Positions 35,117 to 43,785 are shown, numbered from the stretch's first letter. The stretch is 64,000 bases of DNA from CALNYS01 sp942490855 (GCA_942490855.1 CALNYS010000004.1:1054001-1118000), one strand, 5' to 3'. Numbers and translations: made by a program. Notes: generated by a model from the letters alone, not told the origin.

Positions 35117-37180
35117 ATGAGCACAGCGATGAGCACGCAAACCGATCCGATCAACCCGGGCGAGCTGGCGGCCGCCGGCGCTGAGACCGAGAGCCGCCGT
35201 CAGCAGGCCCAGATCGAACGCTGGATCCTTCTCTACCTCGTGGGGCTGGTGCTGGTGCTGACGACGCTCATCGCCAAGGCGCTGGGCGGGGTGTCGGCCG
35301 ACGTCGCGACGATCCCGGCGGCGCTGGGCGCGTTCCTTTTGGGCGCCCCGCTGATGTGGTCCGCGGGTCGGGAGCTCCTCTTTGAGGGCAAAGCCACCTA
35401 CAACGCGCTGGCGGCGCTGGCGATCCTCGCCGCGATCAGCCTGGGCGAGTACGTCACGGCCGGGCTGCTGGCGTTCATCCTGCTGATCGCCGAGCAGGTC
35501 GTGCGTCGCACGGCGTGGGGCGCGCAGCGGGCGATCGAGCAGCTGGTGCGCCTGACGCCGGACACCGCGCGCGTCGTGCGCGACGGGCAGGAGGCGGAGG
35601 TCAAGCTCCGCGCCGTCCAGGTCGGAGACACCGTGCGCGTGCGCCCCGGCGAGAACCTCCCTGTTGACGGCGAGGTCATCCAGGGCGCGACGATGATCAA
35701 CCAGGCGAGCCTGACGGGCGAGTCGGCGCCGGTGGAAGCGCAGAGCGGCTCGCAGGTCTTCGCGGGCACGACCAACCTCACGGGGCAGATCGATCTGCGC
35801 GCGACGAACGTCGGCGAGGACACCACGATCGGCAAGGTCAGCCAGCTCATCCGCGAGGCAGAGCACGACCGCACGCCGCGCCAGCTGCTCATCGAGCAGG
35901 TGGCGGCGTACTTCGTCCCGGTGGCGCTCTCGGTCGCCGGGCTCGTGTGGTACTTCATGCAGCAGAGCGAGGACCCCGCGGTGCAGAAAGAGGCGACGCT
36001 GACGGCGATCACCGTCCTCGTCGTGCTGTGCCCGTCGGCGCTGCTGCTCTCGTCGCCCACGGCGATGGTCGCGGCCTTCGCGTCGGCGGCGCGTCTGGGC
36101 ATCATGATCAAGCAGGCCGGGTTCCTCGAGCGCTCGGCGGACATCGACACGGTCGTGCTCGACAAGACGGGCACGCTGACGACGGGCGTCTTCGCGGTGA
36201 GCCGTCTCGTTCCCGCGACGGGCGTCGAGGGGGCGCAGCTGCTCCAGTCCGCCGCTGACGGCGAGGTGCACTCGAACCACCCGCTGGCGCGGTCGATCAT
36301 GACGACCGCCCGCAGCGCGCGCATCGAGCCGGCGGCGTCGGAAAAATTCGAAGAGATCCACGGTCGCGGCGTGCGCGCCATGACCGCCACCGGCGAGGTG
36401 CTCGTCGGTCGGCGCGGCTGGATCGCCGAGCTCATCCCGGGCGCCAAGAGCGAGATCGAGAGCGTCGAGTCGAAGATGGCCGGGCTGACGGGCGTGCACG
36501 TGGCGCGCGGCGGGACCTACCTCGGCGCGGTCGGGCTCGAGGACAAGATGCGCCCCGAGTCGAAGGCCGCGGTCGCGCGCCTGCGCGAGCTGGGCGCGAC
36601 GCGGGTCGCGATGTTCACGGGCGACCGCGCGCCGGTCGCCGAGCGCGTCGGCGCGGCGGTGGGCGTCGATCGGATCGAGGCCGAGTGCCTGCCCGACGAG
36701 AAGCACGCGCTCGTGAAGGAACTCATCGCGAACGACCGTCGCGTGATGATGGTCGGCGACGGCATCAACGACGGCCCGTCGCTCGCGGCGGCGGACGTCG
36801 GTGTGGCGATGGGCCTCTCGGGTTCTGACATCGCGACCAACTCCGCGGGCGTCGCGCTGATGAGCGACGATCTCTCGCGCGTCCCGTTCCTGATCGATCT
36901 GGCGCGCCGTTCGCGCGCCGTGATCACGCAGAACATCATCGCGTCGATCATCCTCGCCCTTATCGGGCTGAGTCTCGCGGCGACGGGCACGCTCAGCGTG
37001 TTGGTCGCGGCGCTGTACCAGATGCTCGGGAACCTGTTTGTTATCGGCAACAGCTTCCGGCTGATCCGCTACGGCGAGGAGTTCGCCGAGGTCGACGGCG
37101 TCATCCCGGCGCCTCGCGCGCCCGGCGCCGAGGCGACGGCGCCGACCGAGGGCGAGATGGCCGGCGCGGGCGCCGGCTGA
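35117..37180 (+). CDS. P1B-type (heavy-metal) P-type ATPase
   Basis: A ~687-residue inner-membrane cation pump. It has the actuator motif LTGESAPVEA, phosphorylation motif DKTGTLT (Asp349), HP motif SNHPLA, and hinge MVGDGINDGPSLAAADVGVA. The ion-binding helix carries Cys305-Pro-Ser (VVLCPSALLLSSP) in place of the usual CPC. There is no N-terminal heavy-metal-associated domain, only a short polar leader before the first helices. The CPx motif and HP motif place it in the metal-transport group; CPS variants differ in metal choice, so the ion is not predicted. The ATG at 35117 is chosen; a GTG at 35054 is possible. The C-terminus is a short Ala/Pro/Gly tail. Confidence 0.85.
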   Translation: MSTAMSTQTDPINPGELAAAGAETESRRQQAQIERWILLYLVGLVLVLTTLIAKALGGVSADVATIPAALGAFLLGAPLMWSAGRELLFEGKATYNALAALAILAAISLGEYVTAGLLAFILLIAEQVVRRTAWGAQRAIEQLVRLTPDTARVVRDGQEAEVKLRAVQVGDTVRVRPGENLPVDGEVIQGATMINQASLTGESAPVEAQSGSQVFAGTTNLTGQIDLRATNVGEDTTIGKVSQLIREAEHDRTPRQLLIEQVAAYFVPVALSVAGLVWYFMQQSEDPAVQKEATLTAITVLVVLCPSALLLSSPTAMVAAFASAARLGIMIKQAGFLERSADIDTVVLDKTGTLTTGVFAVSRLVPATGVEGAQLLQSAADGEVHSNHPLARSIMTTARSARIEPAASEKFEEIHGRGVRAMTATGEVLVGRRGWIAELIPGAKSEIESVESKMAGLTGVHVARGGTYLGAVGLEDKMRPESKAAVARLRELGATRVAMFTGDRAPVAERVGAAVGVDRIEAECLPDEKHALVKELIANDRRVMMVGDGINDGPSLAAADVGVAMGLSGSDIATNSAGVALMSDDLSRVPFLIDLARRSRAVITQNIIASIILALIGLSLAATGTLSVLVAALYQMLGNLFVIGNSFRLIRYGEEFAEVDGVIPAPRAPGAEATAPTEGEMAGAGAG

Positions 37181-37385
37181 GGCATCCCGGGGACGATTGT
37201 CCCCGAATCGTCCACAAGATGAAGAAGTCGCGCTTCTGGGCTTCATCGCGGCGCGCGTTTTCTTTATGCTTTGCTGCTGAGAGAGACAAGCCGCGACGAC
37301 GCCGATGGATCGGCTGAGCGGGCCGGCGGTTGCGTTCTCACCGGGCGCTCCCCGGTGGGATAGCGCACGCGAGAGGGACCGACCT

Positions 37386-37874
37386 GTGACCGCCGCTGGA
37401 CCACCGAACGACGAGCTGACGATCGAGTCCTCTGCCCATTTCCGGGAGATGGTTCAGAGTGTTGGCGTCAAGAAATTCTCGGCGTGCATGGACCTGTCCA
37501 CGCGTCAGATCAACCGCATGCTCTCGGGCGCGCAGCCGAACCCCGTCGAGCGGCTGGTGCGCTGCCTGCAGTCGTGCCACCCCGACGTCGGCGACGAGGC
37601 GCTGAGCTTCGTCTGCCAGGAGGCGGGCGGGCAGTTCGTCAAGGACGAGGCGGCCGACCTCGACACCGCGGGCGTGAACGCCGTGCGCGAGTGCGCCGAG
37701 GCGATCGCCGCGATCTCAGACGGGAAGATCAGCCGTGTCGATGAGGGCGAGGTGCGCGAGGCGATCTCGGCGCTCACGTCGCTGCTGTACACGGTCCGCG
37801 AGAACCGCGTGGCGTCCGCCGCGGTCGTGGAGCCGAAGCTCGCGCTCAACGGGCAAGCCGCTACGGCGTCCTGA
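37386..37874 (+). CDS. phage CII-like regulatory protein
   Basis: A 162-residue protein from GTG 37386. The N-terminal part looks like a helix-turn-helix (HFREMVQSVGVKKFSACMDL with STRQINRMLSGAQPN). It is followed by helices (VERLVRCLQSCHPDVGDEAL; VNAVRECAEAIAAISDGKIS). This layout resembles the 'phage regulatory protein CII' family seen in P2-like phages and also as host genes; the resemblance is moderate. The region upstream has an inverted repeat GGGGAC/GTCCCC (37190-37205) and a TATGCT -10-like box (37265-37270). Its 3' end overlaps the convergent TPR-like gene by 14 bases. What it regulates is unknown. Confidence 0.5.
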   Translation: MTAAGPPNDELTIESSAHFREMVQSVGVKKFSACMDLSTRQINRMLSGAQPNPVERLVRCLQSCHPDVGDEALSFVCQEAGGQFVKDEAADLDTAGVNAVRECAEAIAAISDGKISRVDEGEVREAISALTSLLYTVRENRVASAAVVEPKLALNGQAATAS

Positions 37875-39711
37875 GCGCGTGCATCTCTGACTCGAGCGAC
37901 TCGAGGCGGCGACGGTGAGGGTCGCCGCCGAGTCGCCGGTCTTGGATCCGAAGCCGGTTGATCTCGCGCACGATCTCGTCGGCGCGGGAACCGTCGTCCT
38001 GCCGCGCCACGATCGTGAGCAAACGCGTCCAGCTGCGCCAGTACGCGTCGCTGTCGCGCCGGTGCGCTTCAAACGATTCGGCGATCGTCCGGTACAGCGG
38101 GAACGCCTCGTCGTCGCGCCCCAGCGAGAAGAGCGCTTCGGCGCGGGCGAGGTCGTGCTCGGGCGACGCGCCGGCGTCGCGGAGCGCATCGAGCGCGTCG
38201 CCGGGCTCGCCCGCGAGCGTCAGCGCGCGGGAGGCCGTGACGCGGTCGCCAGCGAGCTCTGCGGTCAGCGCGGCGGCCCTCGCGGCTTCGCTCTGCGTCC
38301 GCCCGTTGCCGATCGCTTCGGCTTCGAGCGCCGCCCCGAGCACCGCCGGCGCGAGAGCACGCGCCGCGGCCGCCGCGTGCTCGCGGGGCTGCGCGAGCAG
38401 CCAGCGTGCGGCGTCGATCGGGCCCTGTGCGACAAGGCGGGCGTCGCTCTCGGCCACGACGAGCCACGCCGTCCACGCCGGGTCGTGCGCCGCGCTGTGC
38501 GCTGTGCCCGCACGCGTGATGAGCCGCTCGGCGTCGCGCGCGCCGCGGCCGGCGTCGAACGCCTCGCGCGCCCGCCTGGCGGCGAGCAGGCGCGCCGCGA
38601 CGGCGACCGACGGGTCGTCGAGCCCGTCGAGCGCCGCGAGCGCGTCGTCAACAGGGGCGACCTCGGCGTACATCAGCATCCACTGCCCGCGGTGGGGGTG
38701 CCCGGGGAGCGCGTCGTAGAGCTCGCGCGCGCGCAGGCGCGGGGCGGTTGGCGTTTCGAGCAGGTACGCGGTGCAGCGCGACGCGGCGTCGTCCTGCGCC
38801 GCGCGGTTGGGGTGCGACAGCGCGGTCTCGAAGAGCGCGTCGGCGTCGCCCGAGAGCGTCCAGCGCCGCCACTGGGCTTCCATGAGCGCGAGCGGATCGC
38901 TGCGGCTCCCCGCGGAATCGATAAAACGCCCGAGGTCCTCCGGCGTGCGCGCGAGCGCGACGCGCACCAGCGGGGGGCGCGCCCCGTGCACGCTCGCGAG
39001 CTCGCCGAGCGTGGCGTAGACGGTTTCCCGTGCGCTCTCGAGGCGCCACGCCGGCGCGCGCCGCAGCGCGTCCTCGCCGATCGCGCTCGCCGCGGTGAGG
39101 CGCCCGGGCCCCAGCGCGGCGCCGCAGAGGGCGGCTTGCAGCAGCGCCGGGTCGAGGGGTGTCTCGTCGAGGGCGTCGGCCGCGGCCCGGCACGCGGTGC
39201 GGGCGAGCGGTGTGAGCGGGTCGGCGGCGCTCGCTGATTCAAAGTGCGCCAGCGCGTCCCCGGGGCGTTTGGCGCGCAGGAGCAGCGAGCCCAGCGCGAC
39301 GCGCCGGCGTGACGCGGCGTCGCCCCAGGCGTAGGCGAGATCGTTCATCGTCGCGATGGAAGCGGCGATCTCGTCGTCGCTCGCGCGGGGGTCGAGCGCG
39401 GTCAGGCGCGCGCGCAGGATCGGCAGGCGCAGGCGGAGCGCGGTCACGGCGATATCGCTGCGTCGCTGGCGGAGATCGGGGTCGGTGAGCAGGTCGTCGT
39501 CGGCGTCGATCTCGGCGAGGCGTGCGCGGAGGTCGCTTTCGAGCGCTACGCACTGTGCGCGCAGGGCGCGGAGCGCGGGCGACGGGTCCGGCGCGGTGGC
39601 GAGCGCAAAGAGGGCGCGCTGGGGCTCGAGCGACTCGGCGGCGCCCTCGAGGCGCGCGAGCTGGTCGGCGGGGGCGGCGATCGCGACGATGACAAGCAGC
39701 GCGCCGATCAC
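37861..39711 (-). CDS. exported TPR-like helical repeat protein
   Basis: A 616-residue protein with a short N-terminal hydrophobic leader (IGALLVIVAIAAPADQ) and then almost only alpha-helical, Ala/Arg-rich repeats in pairs (GSLLLRAKRPGDALAHFESA; ALTLAGEPGDALDALRDAGA; LARAEALFSLGRDDEAFPLY). These match the TPR/SEL1-like pattern loosely. It is the last gene of a tightly coupled minus-strand run: its start overlaps the preceding exbD stop by four bases (39708-39711). That links it with the ExbB/ExbD energy module and suggests a periplasmic partner protein. No enzymatic motif is visible. Confidence 0.6.
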   Translation of the reverse strand: MIGALLVIVAIAAPADQLARLEGAAESLEPQRALFALATAPDPSPALRALRAQCVALESDLRARLAEIDADDDLLTDPDLRQRRSDIAVTALRLRLPILRARLTALDPRASDDEIAASIATMNDLAYAWGDAASRRRVALGSLLLRAKRPGDALAHFESASAADPLTPLARTACRAAADALDETPLDPALLQAALCGAALGPGRLTAASAIGEDALRRAPAWRLESARETVYATLGELASVHGARPPLVRVALARTPEDLGRFIDSAGSRSDPLALMEAQWRRWTLSGDADALFETALSHPNRAAQDDAASRCTAYLLETPTAPRLRARELYDALPGHPHRGQWMLMYAEVAPVDDALAALDGLDDPSVAVAARLLAARRAREAFDAGRGARDAERLITRAGTAHSAAHDPAWTAWLVVAESDARLVAQGPIDAARWLLAQPREHAAAAARALAPAVLGAALEAEAIGNGRTQSEAARAAALTAELAGDRVTASRALTLAGEPGDALDALRDAGASPEHDLARAEALFSLGRDDEAFPLYRTIAESFEAHRRDSDAYWRSWTRLLTIVARQDDGSRADEIVREINRLRIQDRRLGGDPHRRRLESLESEMHALRTP

Positions 39712-40166
39712 GGCTGGGGTTCCTCGAAGCGCACGGCGCGGTAGCCCGCGGCGTCGATGGCGCCGGCGACCGCGAGCGCGTGCTCCCAGAGCGTCTCGGC
39801 GCCCGGGGCGATCACGAAGGGCTGGTCGTCGGCGAAGACGGGTCCGCGGGCGGCCTCGGCGGCGCGGCGCAGGGCCGGCGCGTTCTTCGCGTGCGAGAGT
39901 TCGGGCGAGGAGATGTCGAGCACGTACCCCAGCGGACCGCTCGAAACGGTGCGCACACCGATATACACGGGGCGGCGGGGCAGCTCGAAGGCGCGGGCGA
40001 CGGCGTTCTCGTCCGGCGCGGCGCTGGCGGCGACGGCGCCCTCGGGCTCGCGGAACTCGGCGGCGAGCAGGAAGTACGCGAGAAGCAGGAACACGACGTC
40101 GATCATCGGGGTGAGGCGGAGCGTGATCCCCTCGCGCGGGGCGCGCCGTCGGCGGTGGCGGCTCAT
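39708..40166 (-). CDS. ExbD/TolR family protein (copy 1)
   Basis: A 152-residue protein with one N-terminal membrane helix carrying the proton-relay Asp: LRLTPMIDVVFLLLAYFLLA. A basic cytoplasmic tail (MSRHRRRRAPREG) precedes it and a periplasmic domain follows (VYIGVRTVSSGPLGYVLDIS; PFVIAPGAETLWEHALAVAG). ExbD proteins work with ExbB-type channels to turn the proton gradient into force across the periplasm. Its start overlaps the second exbD by four bases and its stop overlaps the TPR-like gene. Confidence 0.85.
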   Translation of the reverse strand: MSRHRRRRAPREGITLRLTPMIDVVFLLLAYFLLAAEFREPEGAVAASAAPDENAVARAFELPRRPVYIGVRTVSSGPLGYVLDISSPELSHAKNAPALRRAAEAARGPVFADDQPFVIAPGAETLWEHALAVAGAIDAAGYRAVRFEEPQP

Positions 40167-40603
40167 CGCAGGGTCTCCTTCGCGATGAGGCGCACGTCGG
40201 CGCAGCCGGCGTCGCGGATGGCGGTGAGCGCCGTCGCGACGCGGGCGTAGGGCGCTTCGCGTGGGGCGCGCAGGACGACTGGAGCGTCGGGCGCCGACGC
40301 GAGCACGTTGCGGAGGAGGTCGGCGAGGTCCCTGCGCGCGTCGGGCCCGTGGGCGACGCGGGCCGTGCCGATGCGCATGGCGTCGTCCTCGACGTGCACG
40401 ACGACCCGCTCGCGCGCGGGCGACGGTGAAAGCAGCTCGCCCGGGAGCTCGGGCAGCGCGATGGGCGTGCGCTCGGTGCGCGTGAGCTGCGACACGAGGA
40501 TGAAGAAGACGATCAGCAGGAACACCACGTCGACCATGGGCGTGAGGTCGGCGGGCGCGAAGGGGGACAGGGCCCGGCGGGATGTGCGTGGGGCGCGCTT
40601 CAC
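40163..40603 (-). CDS. ExbD/TolR family protein (copy 2)
   Basis: A 146-residue protein starting at GTG 40603, which overlaps the ExbB stop (GTGA). It has a basic leader, the helix LTPMVDVVFLLIVFFILVSQ with the key Asp, and a typical ExbD periplasmic domain ending 'APYARVATALTAIRDAG' and 'ADVRLIAKETLR'. Two different ExbD genes following one ExbB gene is a recurrent arrangement for heteromeric Exb-type motors. They are only loosely similar to each other, so this is not a recent duplication. Confidence 0.88.
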   Translation of the reverse strand: MKRAPRTSRRALSPFAPADLTPMVDVVFLLIVFFILVSQLTRTERTPIALPELPGELLSPSPARERVVVHVEDDAMRIGTARVAHGPDARRDLADLLRNVLASAPDAPVVLRAPREAPYARVATALTAIRDAGCADVRLIAKETLR

Positions 40604-41334
40604 TCGTCGTCGGCGTTGTAGTGGGACAGGACGTTCTCGGCGGCCTTCTCGGCGTCGGCGGTGTACGCGTCGATCGCGTTGCGCAGCACGCCGAAACCGA
40701 TCAGGGCCGGGATCGCGACGATGAGGCCCCAGAACGTCGTGGTGAGTGCGGTGCCGATGCCCGCGGCGAGCCCGACGGGGTCGGGCGTCCCGCCGGCGGC
40801 GACGATCTCCCGGAACGCGAGGATCATGCCGTAGACCGTGCCGAAGAGCCCGAGCATCGGCGCGACGCCCCCGATGATGTTGAGCGGCTCGACGCGCCGG
40901 AGCCGTGCCGAAGAGGACGCGTCGGCGGCGAGGTCGAGGGCGCGGAGGGCGCCCTCGTGGCTCTCGTCGAGCTCGGGCATCGCGGCGGCGAGCATCTTCG
41001 CGAGGTCGGACCCGTCCTGTTCGGCGCGCCGGACGGCGCGGTCGATGTCGCCGCTCTCGAGGAGCTTGGCGCACTCCGCGGCGGCGGCCGGCGACACGAA
41101 CGCGTCGCGCTTGTTCTCGCGGGCGCGCTTGACGAGCAGCGCGACCGACGCGGCGGACGCGGCGATGAGCACCCAGATGATGAGCGTGCCGAAGAGTTCG
41201 ATCCCTCCCGTGCGTCCGTTGCGCTGGAGGAAGAACGCCTCGGCGAGCGAGACGGTGCGGTCGGCGTCGCCCTGGGCGAGCGCGCACGCGCACGGCAGGA
41301 GCACGGCGGCGAGTGTGGCGGTGGTGCGGTTCAT
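40600..41334 (-). CDS. ExbB/TolQ/MotA-family proton channel
   Basis: A 244-residue protein with a cleavable signal (LAAVLLPCACALAQ) and three membrane helices: ELFGTLIIWVLIAASAASVA, then NIIGGVAPMLGLFGTVYGMI and AAGIGTALTTTFWGLIVAIP. The 'GLFGTVxGM' and 'ALxTTxxGLxxAIPA' motifs are diagnostic for the family. Together with the two ExbD proteins it would form the proton-driven motor in the inner membrane. Its start overlaps the VWA-protein stop by four bases, so all five genes from the VWA gene to the TPR gene are translationally chained. Confidence 0.92.
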   Translation of the reverse strand: MNRTTATLAAVLLPCACALAQGDADRTVSLAEAFFLQRNGRTGGIELFGTLIIWVLIAASAASVALLVKRARENKRDAFVSPAAAAECAKLLESGDIDRAVRRAEQDGSDLAKMLAAAMPELDESHEGALRALDLAADASSSARLRRVEPLNIIGGVAPMLGLFGTVYGMILAFREIVAAGGTPDPVGLAAGIGTALTTTFWGLIVAIPALIGFGVLRNAIDAYTADAEKAAENVLSHYNADDE

Positions 41335-42221
41335 CGCGGGGTGGAGCTCCGGAGGTCGTCGAGGGTGAGGAGGTGGTAGTCGCCGGCGTGGGCCTCGGCG
41401 AGGGTTTGCAGGAAGCGCGAGGGCGCGGCGTCGAGCATCTGCATCGCGTGCAGCGTGGTGCGCCGCGCGCCGGTGCGCGGGTGAGGCGGGTTGAGCGCGT
41501 CGAGCTCGTTGAGGAGTGCGTTGTCGTCGATCGCTTCATCTGCAGAAGAGAGACGGGCGAGGACGAAGACCGCGTCGGCGCGCACGCGCATCGCGTCGCC
41601 GAGGACGGCGCGGAGGTCGCTGCGCCCGCCGGGGACGACGGTGTCGAGCCACGCGAGAGCGCGATCAATGTTCTCGGGGATCGCGTCAACGAGGACGGGC
41701 GCGTCGCTCGCGGGGGCGAGGCGGAGGAAGTCGTACCCGCTGCTGGCGCTGCGGATCAGGAGGATCTGGAACCGCTGCGAGGGGTGCAGGGCGGTGAGGG
41801 AATCGCGCAGGCGGGCGACGATGTAGGGGAAGGAGGAGATCGCCGAGCCGGAGGCGTCCACGACGTAGACGACCTCGCGCGCGCCGCTGGCGCCGGCGGC
41901 GATGAAGGTGGTCTCGTAGCGCGGCGGTGGCGGGGGGGCGGCGCTGGGGGGCGGGGCGTCGTTTGTGCGCGGCGGTGCGGTGGCGGGGAGGGGCGGGGTC
42001 TCAACGCGCGGGAGGTCCGGCGCGGCCATGGGGGCGGCGTCGTCCGATCGCGTCAGCGGGGCGGCCGCGGGGGCGGGGTCGTCGAAGCTGATGACGACGG
42101 GCGCCTCGGGGGTCTCTTCGCTGGGTAGGACGGTCCAGACAATGAAGAGCGAGCCGACAATCAGGGCTGAGTGGAGGACGACCGACAGCGACCAAGGCGC
42201 GAGACGCGCACGCTCAAACAT
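41331..42221 (-). CDS. TonB-like membrane protein with VWA domain
   Basis: A 296-residue protein. Its N-terminus is TonB-like: one membrane helix (WSLSVVLHSALIVGSLFIVW) with the 'S..hh.Hs.l' pattern, then a Pro/Ala-rich stretch (PPSAAPPPPP). The C-terminal ~190 residues are a von Willebrand A domain with an intact metal site (VVYVVDASGSAISSFPYIVA; DxSxS) and a later T/D region (VVPGGRSDLRAVLGDAM). TonB normally ends in a beta-strand domain that touches outer-membrane receptors; here a VWA domain replaces it. Being coupled with exbB-exbD-exbD, it is probably the force-transmitting element of this motor, acting on an unknown partner. Confidence 0.75.
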   Translation of the reverse strand: MFERARLAPWSLSVVLHSALIVGSLFIVWTVLPSEETPEAPVVISFDDPAPAAAPLTRSDDAAPMAAPDLPRVETPPLPATAPPRTNDAPPPSAAPPPPPRYETTFIAAGASGAREVVYVVDASGSAISSFPYIVARLRDSLTALHPSQRFQILLIRSASSGYDFLRLAPASDAPVLVDAIPENIDRALAWLDTVVPGGRSDLRAVLGDAMRVRADAVFVLARLSSADEAIDDNALLNELDALNPPHPRTGARRTTLHAMQMLDAAPSRFLQTLAEAHAGDYHLLTLDDLRSSTPR

Positions 42222-42244
42222 CGGCGCAGTGTAGAGCGCCGGCG

Positions 42245-43195
42245 TTAGTCGTTCGCGTCCTCGTCCGGGTTGTACACCTCGAGGGTGTTGAGGGGGCGCC
42301 CGAAGAGGAACCTGTCCACCGAGAGCGCGCCGGCGCCCAGGAAGACCAGGGCGAACGAGCTGAGCGTCAGCCCGATCGTCCAGAAGAAGTGCATCCCGGC
42401 GCCCGGGTCGAAGGGCCAGATCGGCGGGAGGAACCCGAGGAAGGTCTGGTCGAGCCCGCCCATGACGGCGGGGCCGAGCTCGGTCGTCCAGCACGCGCCG
42501 GCGATGACGCACGTGATGGCGAACGCCCACACCCGCGTCAGGAAGCCCAGCAGGACGCAGACCCCGCCGGTGAACTCGATGATCGCGACCGCCCAGGCGA
42601 GCGTGAGCGCGTGCGTCGCCATGAACCCGGGCAGGCGGGGCGAGCCCTTCTCGGGGTGCGCCGCGCCGTGGATGGTCAGCGCGACGTGGGCGAGGAACCG
42701 CTCCTTCTGCGGGTTGGAGCCCACGTACTCGGCGGGCGTGTCGCCCGGGTCGAGATCGTCGGGGGCCTCGGCGAACGCGTCGGTGATGAGCTCGCCGGCG
42801 TCGTCGTCCTCGCTCGTCGTCTCCGGCGCGGCGTCCTGCGCGAGGGTCAGCGTGTACCCGCTCTGGAGCGCGCTGGCGGAGGGGTCGCTGAGCGAACGCA
42901 GGACGGGACGCTCGCCGGCGTCGTCGCCCTCGCCGTCGGGCGCGGGATCGGTGGCCTCGGGCTCGGGGAGCGGGTCGACGGGCGTGTCGGTGTCGAGCGG
43001 CGGGGCGTCTTCGATGACGGTCTCGCTCGGGGTCGTTGCGCCTGTTTCGAGCTGGGTGATGACGGCGCGCTGGGCGTCCGTGAGCTCCACTTTGTAGAAG
43101 AGCTTCCCGGCGCCGGCCCACAGGAACGTCGCGCCGATGGCGAGGCGGAGCAGGACCGGTGAGAACGAGAGAGCGAAGCGGTCGATCGAACGCAT
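42245..43195 (-). CDS. DoxX-family membrane protein with acidic insert
   Basis: A 316-residue protein from ATG 43195, with GGAG eight bases upstream. Helix 1 is FSPVLLRLAIGATFLWAGAG followed by KLFYKVEL, the 'R...G..F..AG..K' DoxX opening. About 130 residues of acidic, Asp/Glu/Pro-rich sequence follow (DAPPLDTDTPVDPLPEPEAT; DDAGELITDAFAEAPDD). Then come three more helices typical of DoxX (AWAVAIIEFTGGVCVLLGFL; VWAFAITCVIAGACWTTELG; FFWTIGLTLSSFALVFLGAG). DoxX proteins are linked to sulfur and redox stress. The insert is unusual. It is 23 bases upstream of the VWA gene and may lead that operon. Confidence 0.75.
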   Translation of the reverse strand: MRSIDRFALSFSPVLLRLAIGATFLWAGAGKLFYKVELTDAQRAVITQLETGATTPSETVIEDAPPLDTDTPVDPLPEPEATDPAPDGEGDDAGERPVLRSLSDPSASALQSGYTLTLAQDAAPETTSEDDDAGELITDAFAEAPDDLDPGDTPAEYVGSNPQKERFLAHVALTIHGAAHPEKGSPRLPGFMATHALTLAWAVAIIEFTGGVCVLLGFLTRVWAFAITCVIAGACWTTELGPAVMGGLDQTFLGFLPPIWPFDPGAGMHFFWTIGLTLSSFALVFLGAGALSVDRFLFGRPLNTLEVYNPDEDAND

Positions 43196-43290
43196 AAGGG
43201 AGGCTCCGGCAAACGGGTGCACCATCATGGTAGGGGACGGGGGAGAGGCGATTTCGCCCGGCGTCCTCGCGGGTATCATCGGCGCGCCGT

Positions 43291-43375
43291 GCGGGCGTGG
43301 CGGAATTGGCAGACGCGCGAGATTTAGGTTCTCGTGTCCATATTGGACGTGGAGGTTCGAGCCCTCTCGCCCGCA
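43291..43375 (+). tRNA. tRNA-Leu (UAG anticodon)
   Basis: An 85-base type II tRNA. The acceptor stem is GCGGGCG (43291-43297) / CGCCCGC (43368-43374) with discriminator A. The anticodon arm CGAGA-TTTAGGT-TCTCG has the anticodon TAG at 43325-43327. A variable-arm hairpin TGTCCATATTGGACG follows, and the T arm contains GGTTCGAGCC. The CCA end is not encoded. A TATCAT box at 43274-43279 may be its -10 element. Confidence 0.97.
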
Positions 43376-43482
43376 TTCTCCGGATAACCCCGCGGACGTG
43401 GATAACGCGTGAACAGCGGGGCTGGGGGTTGGTCTCGCGGCCGGCCGCGGTAGAATCCCCGTCGAGGAGCCTGCACGGACGC

Positions 43483-43785
43483 ATGCGCATCACACCGCCC
43501 ACCATCCCGCACCATCTGGCCAAGGCCTACGGCATCGCGCCGACCGCCAAGGCGTCGCCCGTGCGCGCCCCGGAGACGCTCGCGCGTGTCGGCGCCCAGA
43601 ACGATCAGGCGTCATCGACGGCGATGAAGCAGCTCGTGGCGGGGGTCGTGCAGGGCGGGATCGATTTCAGCGGCGTCGAGCCGGCGCCCAGCGCGCCCGC
43701 GATGGCCCTCTACCGCCACCCGGCGGACCAGAACGCCGCCGCGACGGCCGTTCACGCCGGTCGGGTGCTGGATATCCAAGGCTGA
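43483..43785 (+). CDS. small conserved-looking protein of unknown function
   Basis: A 100-residue soluble protein starting at ATG 43483 (ITPPTIPHHLAKAYGIAPTA, then ... SSTAMKQLVAGVVQGGIDFS). There is no signal, membrane helix or motif, and its Pro/Ala/His content gives no clue. A GAGGAG lies 13 bases before the ATG, a little far for a ribosome site. It stands 13 bases before holB on the same strand and may share its transcript. The frame has clear ends, and codon usage looks like its neighbours. Confidence 0.5.
   Translation: MRITPPTIPHHLAKAYGIAPTAKASPVRAPETLARVGAQNDQASSTAMKQLVAGVVQGGIDFSGVEPAPSAPAMALYRHPADQNAAATAVHAGRVLDIQG

Noticed and set aside
34964..37246. Long N-terminal extension of gpsA, ~760 residues
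   Set aside because: It runs antisense through the P-type ATPase gene; gpsA has a perfect start at 34963.
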